DNA of 52,667 nt. It comes from a virus. The notes beneath the pieces were generated by a model. That model made no database searches, was not told the origin of the DNA, and saw nothing but the letters and a program-made list of their open reading frames with translations. A program made the position numbers and the translations under genes. The stretch is taken from positions 1 through 52,667 of the IMG/VR virus record IMGVR_UViG_3300026075_000013; one strand, 5' to 3'. This document shows positions 1 to 8,139 of this stretch, one piece after another (positions within the stretch are counted from its first letter, which is position 1; the number at the start of each line of letters is the position of its first letter).

Positions 1-1400
1 CGTACTACCGCGCGCGCTCCTATCAGGAACCGCTGTGGCAGGCGTTCCGGGACGGCAAGACGCGGCACGTCGCGGTCTGGCACCGGCGCGGGGGCAAAGA
101 TACCACGTTCCTGAACATCACCGTGTGCGCGATGATGCGCCGGGTAGGGAACTACCGGCACATTTTCCCCACCCTGAAGCTCGGGCGTGAGGTCCTGTGG
201 GACGGCATCGACGGGCAAGGGCGGCGGTTTATCGAGGCTTTTCCTGATGATCTGATTTACGAAAAAAACGAATCGGAACTCTCCATCACCCTCGTACATC
301 CGGACAACCACAAGAAGCCAGGCTCCCAGTGGCAACTGATGGGGACCGACCGCAACGTCAACGCGGTGGTGGGCGGCAACCCGGTGGGGTTCGTGTTCAG
401 CGAGTATGCGCTGCAGCATCCTATGGCCTGGGTCCTGGCGCAGCCGATCTTGCGGGAAAACGGCGGGTGGGCCGGCTTTCCCTACACCCCCAGGGCACGC
501 AACCACGGGTACGACCTGTACCAGGCGGCGCTGGCTAACCCTGCGGAGTGGTCGTGCTCGAAGCTCACGATCGACGACACACGCCGGGATGCGGAGGGCG
601 AGAGCGGCGGGCCGGTGATCACCGCGGCGCAGGTGCGGGCGGACGTCGAGGCCGGGCTGATGGATGAAGCCACGGCGGAACAGGAATACTGGGTCTCGTT
701 TGATTCGCCCCTCCAGGGCGCGTACTACGCCGAGCAATTCAAGCGGGCGGACGCGGACGGGCGGGTGACGACCGTCCCCTGGCAACCACAATACCCGGTG
801 TACACGGCCTGGGATCTCGGACTGCGCGAGAGCGACACCATGAACATCTGGTTTATCCAGCCCGTGGGGGATCGCCTGAACTGTATCGACCATTACGAGA
901 ACTTTGGCCAGGGCATGGAGCACTACGTCAAGGTGCTGAAGGACAAGCCCTACATCTACGCTGGGCATCTGGGGCCACACGATATTGAGCAGCGCGAGCT
1001 GACGGCCACCCTGCCAGGCAGCACGGAAGCGCGTACCAGGAAAGCCATGGCCCACAGCCTGGGGCTCGACTTCACCACGGTGGCACAGTGGCCGGTGATT
1101 GATGGCATCCAGGCGGTGCGGACGATTTTTGCCCGGCTCTGGTTTGATGCGGTGAAGTGCAAGCTCGCGGTCAAGGCACTGCGGGAGTACCAGCGGCTGT
1201 ACGATGACAAGCTCAAGGTCTTTCAGAATACCCCACTGCACAACTGGTGTAGCAATTTTGCCGACAGCCTGCGGACGTTTGCGATGGGCTACCAGGCGCA
1301 GCAACTGAGCAGGCCGCCTCAGCGCTTCGCCACCGCCAGCGGCAACCCGCTCAGCGGGCACGGGGGCCAACGCACGGCCAGTGGGCCAGGGAGGCGCTAG
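1..1400 (+). CDS. terL: Terminase large subunit, 5'-truncated by window edge
   Basis: This is the DNA-packaging motor ATPase and nuclease. It translocates genome into the prohead through the portal and cuts concatemers. The reading frame is already open at position 3 and gives 465 residues, with only the extreme N-terminus lost. Near the start is the Walker A segment HRRGGKDTT (nt 78-104), as in terminases with an R-RGGKD loop. The Walker B region lies around FVFSEY (nt 390-407), and the RNase H-like nuclease domain probably begins at TAWDLG (nt 804-821). The matching small subunit is cut off at the other end of the window. It overlaps nothing upstream and is followed after one base by the next gene. 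Confidence 0.93.
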   Translation, partial: YYRARSYQEPLWQAFRDGKTRHVAVWHRRGGKDTTFLNITVCAMMRRVGNYRHIFPTLKLGREVLWDGIDGQGRRFIEAFPDDLIYEKNESELSITLVHPDNHKKPGSQWQLMGTDRNVNAVVGGNPVGFVFSEYALQHPMAWVLAQPILRENGGWAGFPYTPRARNHGYDLYQAALANPAEWSCSKLTIDDTRRDAEGESGGPVITAAQVRADVEAGLMDEATAEQEYWVSFDSPLQGAYYAEQFKRADADGRVTTVPWQPQYPVYTAWDLGLRESDTMNIWFIQPVGDRLNCIDHYENFGQGMEHYVKVLKDKPYIYAGHLGPHDIEQRELTATLPGSTEARTRKAMAHSLGLDFTTVAQWPVIDGIQAVRTIFARLWFDAVKCKLAVKALREYQRLYDDKLKVFQNTPLHNWCSNFADSLRTFAMGYQAQQLSRPPQRFATASGNPLSGHGGQRTASGPGRR

Positions 1401-1401
1401 G

Positions 1402-1599
1402 ATGACCCCACGGACGGCGCTGTGTCTCTCGATGGGCTGTACCTGGTATCTGGTGGGCCTGGCGGTGATGGTCTACCGCACCGGCTCGCATTGGTTCTGG
1501 TGGGTCGAGTTGATGTGCTTCGCCAGTCTTGGGGTGTACGTCAGTTGGCGCAACGCCAGGGCACTCGCCGAGAGTCGCTGGCCAGGGAGACGCGTATGA
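1402..1599 (+). CDS. Small two-helix membrane protein
   Basis: A 65-residue protein of unknown function. Two hydrophobic stretches (about residues 5-22 and 29-47) predict two membrane helices, and the C-terminus is basic. The ATG at 1402 is chosen because GGGAGG lies about 7 bases upstream. The stop overlaps the next start as ATGA. It sits between terminase and portal, where phages often carry small accessory genes. A holin-like role is possible from topology alone, but nothing specific supports it. Confidence 0.6.
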   Translation: MTPRTALCLSMGCTWYLVGLAVMVYRTGSHWFWWVELMCFASLGVYVSWRNARALAESRWPGRRV

Positions 1600-1757
1600 A
1601 AACGATGATCACCGGCACGGTCCACCCCTTGATACGGGCGATGAGCAAGACGGAGCCCGCGCTGTACCCTGGACCAACGCTGCTCAGGCCACGTACCCAG
1701 GCCGACGCCGACGCGCAGAAGCCGCCACCGCCCACGCTGCTGCGTCAGAAAGGGTAG
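1596..1757 (+). CDS. Hypothetical small protein
   Basis: A 53-residue product whose start overlaps the upstream stop (ATGA), which implies translational coupling. A GGGAGA element lies just upstream. The C-terminal half is proline-rich and basic. No family was recognised. It is supported by tight packing between two genes and by its ribosome binding site rather than by conservation. Confidence 0.45.
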   Translation: MKTMITGTVHPLIRAMSKTEPALYPGPTLLRPRTQADADAQKPPPPTLLRQKG

Positions 1758-1759
1758 CC

Positions 1760-1999
1760 ATGGACATGCACCCGGTGGCCTCCTCGCTCATCTCCCACCT
1801 GGGCTATGACCAGGACACGCAGACCCTCGGCGTGTGCTTCTTTGAGGGGGCGCGGACCTATCACTATCCTGGGGTGCCGCATGTGATGTACGAAGGCCTG
1901 CGCCAGTCGCCCTCGATTGGTCGGCATTTTGGCCGGCATATCCGCGGGCACTACTCGGGGTTCCTGCAACCCGATGCCGAGGAGGTCGAGGGTGGCTAA
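1760..1999 (+). CDS. KTSC domain protein
   Basis: A 79-residue protein that matches the KTSC domain pattern over its full length: an N-terminal serine-rich segment, an LGYD-type turn, a strand with F-x-G, a YxYPGVP core, and a C-terminal HIRGHY helix. KTSC domains are short nucleic-acid-associated modules found alone or fused to lysyl-tRNA synthetase; their function in phages is unknown. It starts two bases after the previous stop and overlaps the next gene by 8 bases. Confidence 0.75.
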   Translation: MDMHPVASSLISHLGYDQDTQTLGVCFFEGARTYHYPGVPHVMYEGLRQSPSIGRHFGRHIRGHYSGFLQPDAEEVEGG

Positions 2000-2234
2000 G
2001 ACCTATGAGGAATGGCTGCAGACGCGTCCGCCTGTCATCCAGGCCCTGGCGCGGGAGTTCCCCCCGCATACCAGCATAGTGGTCGAGGGCGAATCCCATT
2101 ACGTGATTGGGTGGAACGAGGAAGACATGGTCATTATCAGTCCGGTCAACCCCAGTGAGGACTACGCGGGGGCGGTGGCCGCCCAACAGTATGTCTGTGC
2201 CGCTCATCTGAGAAAAGGAAGCACGTGGCAGTAG
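1992..2234 (+). CDS. Hypothetical phage protein
   Basis: An 80-residue acidic protein starting at GTG 1992, with GGAGG about 8 bases upstream inside the preceding gene. It has an amphipathic N-terminal helix followed by short strands ending in a YVCAAHL segment. No family was recognised. It overlaps both neighbours, the KTSC gene and the portal gene, which is typical of a co-translated late accessory gene. Confidence 0.6.
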   Translation: MAKTYEEWLQTRPPVIQALAREFPPHTSIVVEGESHYVIGWNEEDMVIISPVNPSEDYAGAVAAQQYVCAAHLRKGSTWQ

Positions 2235-3937
2235 CTCTCGCCGACTATACCCCCAGGGCCATGCCCCGGGCGCCCTCCAAGGTGGACTATGAGCAGACCT
2301 GGCGGCGCTGGGAAGCCCTGAAGTCGCAGCGCTCACAATGGGAATTCGATTGGCAAGACATTGTGAGATATTTAGTACCAGGAGCAAATGATATAACAGA
2401 GATGCGCTCCCCGGGGGAGTCACGCACCGAGTATATCTTTGATTCCCGCGTGCTCACCCACCCCAACACCCTCGCCGCCAATATGCAGGGCGCGGTGACT
2501 AATCCGGCCATCCAGTGGTTCCGGCTCAAGTTCCGGCTCGAAGAACTCAACGGCATGCAGCACGTCAATCAATGGCTCCAGGCGTGCGATGAGACGATGC
2601 TGGCCGTGTACAACGCCAGCAATTTTTACCAGGCCTCGCACACGTACTACGTCAACCTCGGGGCGTTCGGTACCGCCGCGATGTTTGTCTCTGCCAGGCA
2701 AGGGCGGGACGGTGGCATCCAGCTCCAGTGCAAAACGCTGCCCACCGGGAGCTACTGTATCGCCGAGAACAGCGACGGGCGGGTCGATACCCTGTTCCGC
2801 GAGTGCTGGTTCTCCCCCCGGCAGGCGGTCCAGAAGTTTGGCGAGGGGTGCACGCGGCAATGTATCGAGCGGTATAGCGAAGCCGGCACGCGGGACGTTC
2901 CGGAGCGGTACGTGCACGCGGTCTACCCGCGCACGGATCGCCAGGCGGGCAAGATCGACAACCGCAACATGCCATGGGTCGATTGCTACCTCGACGGGCA
3001 GACGCACGAAGTGGTCAAGGAGTCTGGGTTCGAAGAATTCCCCTTCATGGTGTCGCGGTGGGAGACCCTCAGCAATGCCCCGTACGGGTTCGGGCCGGGC
3101 CACCTGGCGCTGCCTGATGTGCGGGTGCTCAACACCCTGACCGAGTTGAACCTGGAGCAACTGGTCCTGTGGGCACGTCCCCCGCTCCAGATGCTGCGGG
3201 AAGGCGTCATCGGCAACGTGAGCCTGGAACCGTACGCGCTCAACGTGGTCAGTGCCATGGACAACGTGAAGCCGCTCGATTTCACGGGCAGGCCTGACCT
3301 GGTCCAGATTGACAAGCAGGACCTCCGGCAGTCCATCCGCGACATTTTCTTTGTGGATGCCCTCCAGGGCCTGCCCCCTCCAGACGCCTCGAAGATGACG
3401 GCGTTTGAAGTGTCGGCGCGGATCGAGCAAATGCAGCGCCTGATGGGGCCGGCGTTCACCAGGCTCTTATCTGAGCTGCTCGACCCATTGGCGGATCGGG
3501 TGTTCGGCCTGCTCCTCCGGGCGCGGGCGCTGCCTTACCCTCCGCAAGAGGTCTTGCTGGCCGCCAAGCAACACGCCGGACAACTCGACGTGGACTATGT
3601 CGGGCCGTTGGCGCGGGCGCAGCGCGGGGTCGATATGCGGGCGATCGGTGACCTGGTCAACGCGGGGCTGCAGATGGCGCAGGCCACCCAGGACATGACG
3701 ATCTGGGACAACCTGGACCTCGACGCCGCCTTCCGGCATGTGAGCGGGGTGAGTGGCACGCCGCGCGGGCTGGTGCGGGATCTGCGGGATGTGGTTATTC
3801 TTCGCCAGGTACGGCAACAGCAACAGCAACAGCTCCAGGAAGCGGAGGCCCGGCGCGAGGATGCGGCGGCGATAGGCCGCGTGGCGCCGGGCGTGGCCGC
3901 CTTACAGCAGGCCCAGCAACTGCCACTCGCGGCATAG
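2225..3937 (+). CDS. Portal protein (podovirus head-to-tail connector)
   Basis: A 570-residue protein of the bacteriophage head-to-tail connecting family, the dodecameric portal through which DNA enters and leaves. The N-terminus carries the family pattern (WRRWEALKSQRSQWEFDWQD, then a YLVPG segment). The C-terminal crown is rich in Gln and Ala with an alpha-helical barrel (QQQQQQLQEAEARRED). The GTG start at 2225 overlaps the upstream stop. A GGAAG motif precedes it. Codons around 2337-2404 are markedly AT-richer than the rest of the gene. Near 3370-3450 a PPDAS...RIEQMQ segment recurs in a downstream gene. Confidence 0.9.
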   Translation: MAVALADYTPRAMPRAPSKVDYEQTWRRWEALKSQRSQWEFDWQDIVRYLVPGANDITEMRSPGESRTEYIFDSRVLTHPNTLAANMQGAVTNPAIQWFRLKFRLEELNGMQHVNQWLQACDETMLAVYNASNFYQASHTYYVNLGAFGTAAMFVSARQGRDGGIQLQCKTLPTGSYCIAENSDGRVDTLFRECWFSPRQAVQKFGEGCTRQCIERYSEAGTRDVPERYVHAVYPRTDRQAGKIDNRNMPWVDCYLDGQTHEVVKESGFEEFPFMVSRWETLSNAPYGFGPGHLALPDVRVLNTLTELNLEQLVLWARPPLQMLREGVIGNVSLEPYALNVVSAMDNVKPLDFTGRPDLVQIDKQDLRQSIRDIFFVDALQGLPPPDASKMTAFEVSARIEQMQRLMGPAFTRLLSELLDPLADRVFGLLLRARALPYPPQEVLLAAKQHAGQLDVDYVGPLARAQRGVDMRAIGDLVNAGLQMAQATQDMTIWDNLDLDAAFRHVSGVSGTPRGLVRDLRDVVILRQVRQQQQQQLQEAEARREDAAAIGRVAPGVAALQQAQQLPLAA

Positions 3938-3950
3938 GGGGGGGAAGAGT

Positions 3951-4010
3951 ATGGAGCGATTCTTACGACGTCCCTGGCAATGGGCGGTCAAGTGGTGGGC
4001 GAGTCTATGA
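3951..4010 (+). CDS. Possible 19-residue leader peptide
   Basis: A very short ORF, MERFLRRPWQWAVKWWASL, with an excellent purine-rich ribosome binding site (GGGGGGAAG) 3-4 bases upstream. Its stop overlaps the ATG of the next gene as ATGA. The peptide is rich in Trp and basic residues. The arrangement suggests a translational coupling leader. It is supported by signals only, not by homology. Confidence 0.35.
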   Translation: MERFLRRPWQWAVKWWASL

Positions 4011-5050
4011 GCGTGCGTGTCTCGCTTTTGGCGTCTATCGTCGCGCCCCTGGTGGCACAGCTCGACCTGGAACTGTATCGTCCTGAGCGGCGTCTGGTGC
4101 GGGCCTGCTGGGACCTGCGAGACCTGCGCCAGGTCCAGTACCCATCGGGGATGGTCGCGTCGTGGCTGTGCAGCCTTGGGCATACCCTGCATTGTGACAC
4201 GGCAGGTCGGTATCCCTGGCTCGATGAGCGCCCAGACATGGCCTCGGTTGTCGGTCCCCTCACGCTGTGGCTGCTTGCGGAAGGCGGACAGGTGGGGCAA
4301 CGGAAATGGGTGGAGCTGACGGCGCACACCTGGCACCAGGAGCAGCCTACGCTGGAGCTGGTGCCCCTCCCCCCGTACGTGCTCCAGCACTGGGCAGAGA
4401 TGACGCAGTTCCTACGCCCCACCACGCGCGACCCTGTGTCGGAAACCCCCGAGGTGCGGGCCTGGGTGGTTGAGTGCCAGGCGCAGATTGCGGCGGCGAT
4501 GGATACCCAGATGGACCGCATGGTCCTCCAGGCGCTGGGCGTGGGGCCTACCCCTGCGGACGCCAGCACCCGCGCCGATGCCCCCACGTCCGGGGCGGGC
4601 ATGACGCTGGAGCGGTTCCGTGAGGCGCGGGCAGTGCTCGATGCGCTACCGTTCCCTGTCCCTGCGCCCGACGCCAGCCGGATGAGGGCGTTTGACATCG
4701 CACACCGGATCGAGCAGATGCAGACGCTTCGGGGACGAGACAACGCCACCAGGGCGGTGGTGGCGGCGATGTCGGAGCCATGGGGCCTGGCTGGGCGCCG
4801 ATCGAGCGCAGCGCCCTTGCAGGCACTACGGGACGCTGAGCAGGCGCTGGCAGACGGCAGGTATGGGGCGATCCCCGACGAGCCTGAGCCCCTCGACCAC
4901 GCGCGCGAGGAGTCGCGGGGGCTGTACCTCTGCGAGACGTGCTTCGATTGTATGACGTCGCGCGTGATCGCGGCGGACGTGTCGGGGACAGGCCTGGAAA
5001 TGGCGCAGTGTGTCGCGTGTGCGGGGGAGCAGGAGGCGGTGGATGGCTGA
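4007..5050 (+). CDS. Virion-region protein with portal-like segment and C-terminal zinc motif
   Basis: A 347-residue protein of uncertain role. The ATG at 4007 is preferred because it overlaps the stop of the short upstream ORF; an in-frame ATG at 3980 is the alternative. Residues about 220-245 (PAPDASRM to RIEQMQ) closely resemble a stretch of the neighbouring portal, which suggests a partial duplication. The C-terminus has CETCFDC and CVAC pairs, consistent with a zinc-ribbon. It lies between portal and a Bbp19-like gene, so a head or packaging role is plausible. Confidence 0.6.
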   Translation: MSVRVSLLASIVAPLVAQLDLELYRPERRLVRACWDLRDLRQVQYPSGMVASWLCSLGHTLHCDTAGRYPWLDERPDMASVVGPLTLWLLAEGGQVGQRKWVELTAHTWHQEQPTLELVPLPPYVLQHWAEMTQFLRPTTRDPVSETPEVRAWVVECQAQIAAAMDTQMDRMVLQALGVGPTPADASTRADAPTSGAGMTLERFREARAVLDALPFPVPAPDASRMRAFDIAHRIEQMQTLRGRDNATRAVVAAMSEPWGLAGRRSSAAPLQALRDAEQALADGRYGAIPDEPEPLDHAREESRGLYLCETCFDCMTSRVIAADVSGTGLEMAQCVACAGEQEAVDG

Positions 5051-5339
5051 AACCTCCCCCTACGCCAGCGGCCGCCAGCAAGCCCAACGTCTGCGGGCGC
5101 TCCTGCTGACCACGGAGCGACAGCAGCGGTACGCCGTGTATGAGGCGTTCCTGACCTTTGGCCAGAGCCCGGTGGGCCTCGTGATTCTTGATCACCTGGC
5201 GGCAAAATACTTGCTCCAGGACTGTGAGACCCTGATTGACGAAGGGAAATGCCGGCTGGTGCGCTACCTCGGGCAGATGATCGCCGAGGCGCCCGCCATG
5301 CTCGAAGCCTTACGCCTGGAGGGCGAGACCCATGGGTGA
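5043..5339 (+). CDS. Bbp19-like phage protein
   Basis: A 98-residue protein. The core SPVGLVILDHL...EGKCRLVRYLGQMI pattern (Gly after a helix start, then an EG-x-x turn and a final helix) resembles the small Bbp19-type family found between portal and scaffold genes in podoviruses. The function is unknown. The ATG overlaps the previous stop by 8 bases. The position in the operon supports the assignment; sequence similarity alone is moderate. Confidence 0.55.
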   Translation: MAETSPYASGRQQAQRLRALLLTTERQQRYAVYEAFLTFGQSPVGLVILDHLAAKYLLQDCETLIDEGKCRLVRYLGQMIAEAPAMLEALRLEGETHG

Positions 5340-5613
5340 CCTGCTTGACCGACACGACCACGGCCCAGTCCCGGCTCCCCCGCTGCCCACCATCGTGGTG
5401 ACCCTACACCCCAGGCCTGCGGGGCCAGACGGCGCGTATTTCTTTGAGGCGTCCCTGGAAATTACCCACATGCCGGGGGGCTTTCGTGGTGCCCATCACG
5501 GGCTATGCCTGGCGCTGGAGAAGGTCGCCGCACAGATGGGCGAGGAAGCCAAGCGGGAAGGCGTGGTCAAGCTCGCCACGCGGTTACCTGATGGCAATGG
5601 GCTGGTGAGGTAG
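5332..5613 (+). CDS. Hypothetical protein
   Basis: A 93-residue protein with a proline-rich N-terminus followed by alternating strands (IVVTLHP, FFEASLEI) and a helix with a conserved-looking GEEAKREG segment. No family was recognised. It overlaps the previous gene by 8 bases and is the last gene before the terminator at 5743. Confidence 0.55.
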   Translation: MGDLLDRHDHGPVPAPPLPTIVVTLHPRPAGPDGAYFFEASLEITHMPGGFRGAHHGLCLALEKVAAQMGEEAKREGVVKLATRLPDGNGLVR

Positions 5614-5617
5614 CATA

Positions 5618-5652
5618 CTGGCATGCTGGCATAATGTTATGCTGGCATGCTG
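5618..5652 (+). repeat. Direct repeat pair upstream of scaffold terminator
   Basis: CTGGCATGCTG occurs at 5618-5628 and 5642-5652, 24 bases apart start to start, in a non-coding AT-rich stretch. The half-unit GGCATGC is itself palindromic. The spacing fits two turns of B-DNA plus a few bases, so a protein-binding site is plausible but unproven. Confidence 0.5.
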
Positions 5653-5742
5653 TAACACGCAGTAACACGACAACCACATAGACGGTTCGGCAGCCAGTCG
5701 CGTACCTGATCCGTACGCGGCGGCTTCGAGCCAGCACGACGA

Positions 5743-5782
5743 GCGGGACATTGGGACCCAAACCAATGCCCCGCTTTTTTTT
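5743..5782 (+). terminator. Rho-independent terminator before scaffold gene
   Basis: A 12-position stem (GCGGGACATTGG with CCAATGCCCCGC, one mismatch) closes an 8-base loop and is followed directly by eight T residues. This is a canonical intrinsic terminator for the terminase-portal operon. It lies only 37 bases upstream of the scaffold start, so scaffold and capsid genes need read-through, antitermination or a promoter within the last few dozen bases. Confidence 0.85.
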
Positions 5783-5819
5783 GCCTGGATGCCGAACCGC
5801 CCACACGAACGAGGATGAT

Positions 5820-6683
5820 ATGGCCGAAGCAGTAGCAGACGCACCAGGCACCACAACCGGCGCTCCCGCCGCAGGCACGACCACGGCACCCAGCACCGAT
5901 GGGCTCACGCTTCTGGACTGGCGCGGGAGTCTCCCGGCAGACCTCCGCAGTGATCCGGTGCTCCAGCAATTTCCGCACCTCGAAGGCGCGGCCAAGACGC
6001 TCGTGTCGCAGCAGAAAATGCTGGGGCGCGCGCTGTTCGTCCCAGAGCAGGCGGACGACGCGGACGGCTGGGGCAAGGTCTACGCCAAGCTGGGCCGGCC
6101 GGAGACGTCCGCCGATTACGCGGTGCCAGAGGTCGAGTTGCCGGAGGGCATGGCGTTTGACGGCGAGTTTATGCGGGGCCTCAAAGAAGTCGCCCACGCC
6201 TCGGGCATGAGCCAGAGGCAATTCGACCAGGTGGTGGCGTTCAGTGGCCAGACCTTACGCCAGGGGGCCAACCTCCAGGGCGAGGCGTTGGCCCGCAGCC
6301 TGGACGATGGCCAGCGGGAACTGGCCAAACGGTTTGGCGCCAGTGCGCCGCGGATGGTCGAGCGCGCGAGTGCCTTCTTTGAACATATGTCAGGGCCAGC
6401 CCGTGAGAAGTTTGCCGCGAGTCCTCTGGCCAATGACCCTGACGTGGTCGAGGCGTTTGCGCAGTGGTTCGACCGCCTCGGCGAGGGGGAATTCTTTGAC
6501 TCCGACCATTACCAGCCGGGGACCAACACCGCCGAGACCCTCGACAAGCGGCTCGATGAGTTGACCGCGAAGGAAATGAGCCCCGGGGGCCTCACGCCTG
6601 GGGAACAGCAGGAAAAGGGCCGGGTCGCCCAGCAGCTCGTGCGCGCACGGGAACGGGCACAGGCAGGGGGCAGGCGTGGCTAA
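5820..6683 (+). CDS. Capsid scaffolding protein
   Basis: A 287-residue acidic, helix-rich protein. The N-terminus is a low-complexity Ala/Thr/Pro segment, then the conserved scaffold pattern DWRGSLPADLRSDPVLQQF (about residues 37-55) and a LGRPETSADYAVP segment. The C-terminus is charged and helical. It would direct prohead assembly and leave before packaging. The ATG at 5820 follows GAGGATGAT at the right spacing. It lies immediately upstream of the capsid block, the expected order. Confidence 0.85.
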   Translation: MAEAVADAPGTTTGAPAAGTTTAPSTDGLTLLDWRGSLPADLRSDPVLQQFPHLEGAAKTLVSQQKMLGRALFVPEQADDADGWGKVYAKLGRPETSADYAVPEVELPEGMAFDGEFMRGLKEVAHASGMSQRQFDQVVAFSGQTLRQGANLQGEALARSLDDGQRELAKRFGASAPRMVERASAFFEHMSGPAREKFAASPLANDPDVVEAFAQWFDRLGEGEFFDSDHYQPGTNTAETLDKRLDELTAKEMSPGGLTPGEQQEKGRVAQQLVRARERAQAGGRRG

Positions 6684-6873
6684 GCATGAAATTGTGCGTT
6701 GTTCGTGCGGGAACCTCGTGTCCCAGTGCCGCTGTGCCTTCATCGGGAAGCCCGTGCGGATCGTGGAGCACGGCTGTGCGAACTGTAAGGACATTCTACG
6801 GCAACAGCCCCAGCTCGCCACGGCGAAGCAGGGGAAGCCGTCTCCAGCGAAGCCAGAGACGGCCATCTGTTAG
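6676..6873 (+). CDS. Small zinc-ribbon-like protein
   Basis: A 65-residue protein starting at GTG 6676, overlapping the scaffold gene by 8 bases. Cysteines are arranged as CSCG, CRC and CANC (residues about 9-11, 18-20 and 34-37), which could bind one zinc. The C-terminus is lysine- and proline-rich. No family was recognised. It is probably translated with scaffold. Confidence 0.55.
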   Translation: MAKHEIVRCSCGNLVSQCRCAFIGKPVRIVEHGCANCKDILRQQPQLATAKQGKPSPAKPETAIC

Positions 6874-6884
6874 CGCCACGCGTG

Positions 6885-6973
6885 TCGTACGTACCTCAGC
6901 CGGTTAGAGGGCGTGTCTGCGGGCCTCCGGGCCTGGAGGGGCGAAGCCGTGGGTTCGATTCCCACCGTACGAC
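6885..6973 (+). tRNA. tRNA-like element with aberrant anticodon domain
   Basis: A 7/7 acceptor stem (TCGTACG with CGTACGA), a D arm (CCTC/GAGG with GG in the loop) and a perfect T arm (GTGGG TTCGATT CCCAC) are present in the right order. Between D and T arms are 38 bases, the length expected for a class II tRNA. However, no 5-bp stem with a 7-base loop can be drawn. Instead a CCTCC/GGAGG hairpin with a 6-base loop forms, then GGC-GAA-GCC. No CCA is encoded. It may be a decayed tRNA or a tRNA mimic. No amino acid is assigned. Confidence 0.55.
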
Positions 6974-7118
6974 ATCCACTCCTTGATAACCCGACACGGG
7001 CCAGGGTGACACCTCGGAAAGACGAGGCGATGGCAGCACGTCACGCTGTAGGGAAGTCGGAATTTCCGGCAACTCCCCGCCATGACTGCACCTCTCGACG
7101 CAGTAAAGAGAGTGACCA

Positions 7119-8063
7119 ATGGCAGGACCAGACGGCGCATTAATATTACAATTTGAACGCCAATACGATCACCTATACCAGCAAATGATGTCCCGCCTTG
7201 AGCGCTACATCCGCATTGATCCTGCTCCCCCGGGCATTATGGCCGCGTTCGGGCTGTTAGGCCCCGTGGCTGACACCGAAATCACGGGCGAGCGGCACGG
7301 GTCCACCTCCTGGACCGATTCCCCCAGCACCCGCCGCTGGGTCCCCAAGCGCGTGTTTGAAGTCGCGCAGATGCTCGACAAGCAGGACGACTTCGCCATC
7401 TTGATCAACCTCCAGATGGGCTACGCGCAAAACGGCGTCATGACCATGGAGCGCCGGGCGGACAAGCTGATCATCGACGCGATTACCGGCACCGCCGCAA
7501 GTGGGGCGTTCGGTACCGAGTCGAGCACGTTCGACACGGCGGTCCCGGTTGCCGATGGCACGGGCGGGTACCAGATTGCGGTCGGCGGGGCAGGTCTCAC
7601 CATCGACAAGATGCGGCAAGCCCGCGCCATTTTTGACGTGCGCGAGGTGGGCCTCGACGGCGTGTCCATGGGCATGCGCGAGTTTGTGTGGGTGACGTCC
7701 GCGAAGGGCCACCAGGACTTGCTCGAGCAAACCGAAGCGACCAGTACAGACTATATGGGCGTGGTCATTGTCAACGGGGCGGAACAACAGAACCGTATGC
7801 CGCTGGTTATGGGCAGGATTCCGCATTACATGGGCTTTGACCTCGTCATCTCCAACCAACTCAACCAGACCGCAGGCAACCGGATCAATCTGGCCTGGCA
7901 CAAAATCGCCGCAGGGTTTGCGCGGTGGGGCGGCCAGCGCCGGATCTGGGTCGGGGAACTCCCCGAGCACCATATTGCCACCGGTGTGCTCATTCAAGAG
8001 CATATGGGCGCTGTTCGAGTGCAAGATAAAGGGGTTTTAAGTATTGTCTGTGATGAGACGTAG
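7119..8063 (+). CDS. Major capsid protein
   Basis: A 314-residue protein of the podovirus-type capsid group with HK97-like fold expected. It has an N-terminal helix (LQFERQYDHLYQQM), a conserved glycine/serine loop (TGERHGSTSWTDSPSTRRWV), a DKQDDFAILINLQMGYAQNGVMTMERR helix region split here only for description, and a C-terminal P-domain strand set ending in VCDE. It follows scaffold at the expected place. The first and last about 50 bases of the gene use AT-rich codons unlike the rest. The ribosome binding site is a modest AGAGAG. Confidence 0.9.
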   Translation: MAGPDGALILQFERQYDHLYQQMMSRLERYIRIDPAPPGIMAAFGLLGPVADTEITGERHGSTSWTDSPSTRRWVPKRVFEVAQMLDKQDDFAILINLQMGYAQNGVMTMERRADKLIIDAITGTAASGAFGTESSTFDTAVPVADGTGGYQIAVGGAGLTIDKMRQARAIFDVREVGLDGVSMGMREFVWVTSAKGHQDLLEQTEATSTDYMGVVIVNGAEQQNRMPLVMGRIPHYMGFDLVISNQLNQTAGNRINLAWHKIAAGFARWGGQRRIWVGELPEHHIATGVLIQEHMGAVRVQDKGVLSIVCDET

Positions 8064-8139
8064 AATAAGGGATTTACTTAGTCTCTAACATGCTTTATCC
8101 TCTCCTTATTCATTAACAATAGGGAGAGGAGAGCATGGG

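Noticed and set aside
5690-5745. tRNA-like hairpin with GAT in a 7-base loop
   Set aside because: GCGTAC-CTGATCC-GTACGC looks like an anticodon arm, but no D arm, T arm or acceptor stem fits around it.
6913-7143. 76-codon plus-strand open frame over the tRNA-like element
   Set aside because: Its translation is typical of read-through of a tRNA T arm and it lacks a ribosome binding site.
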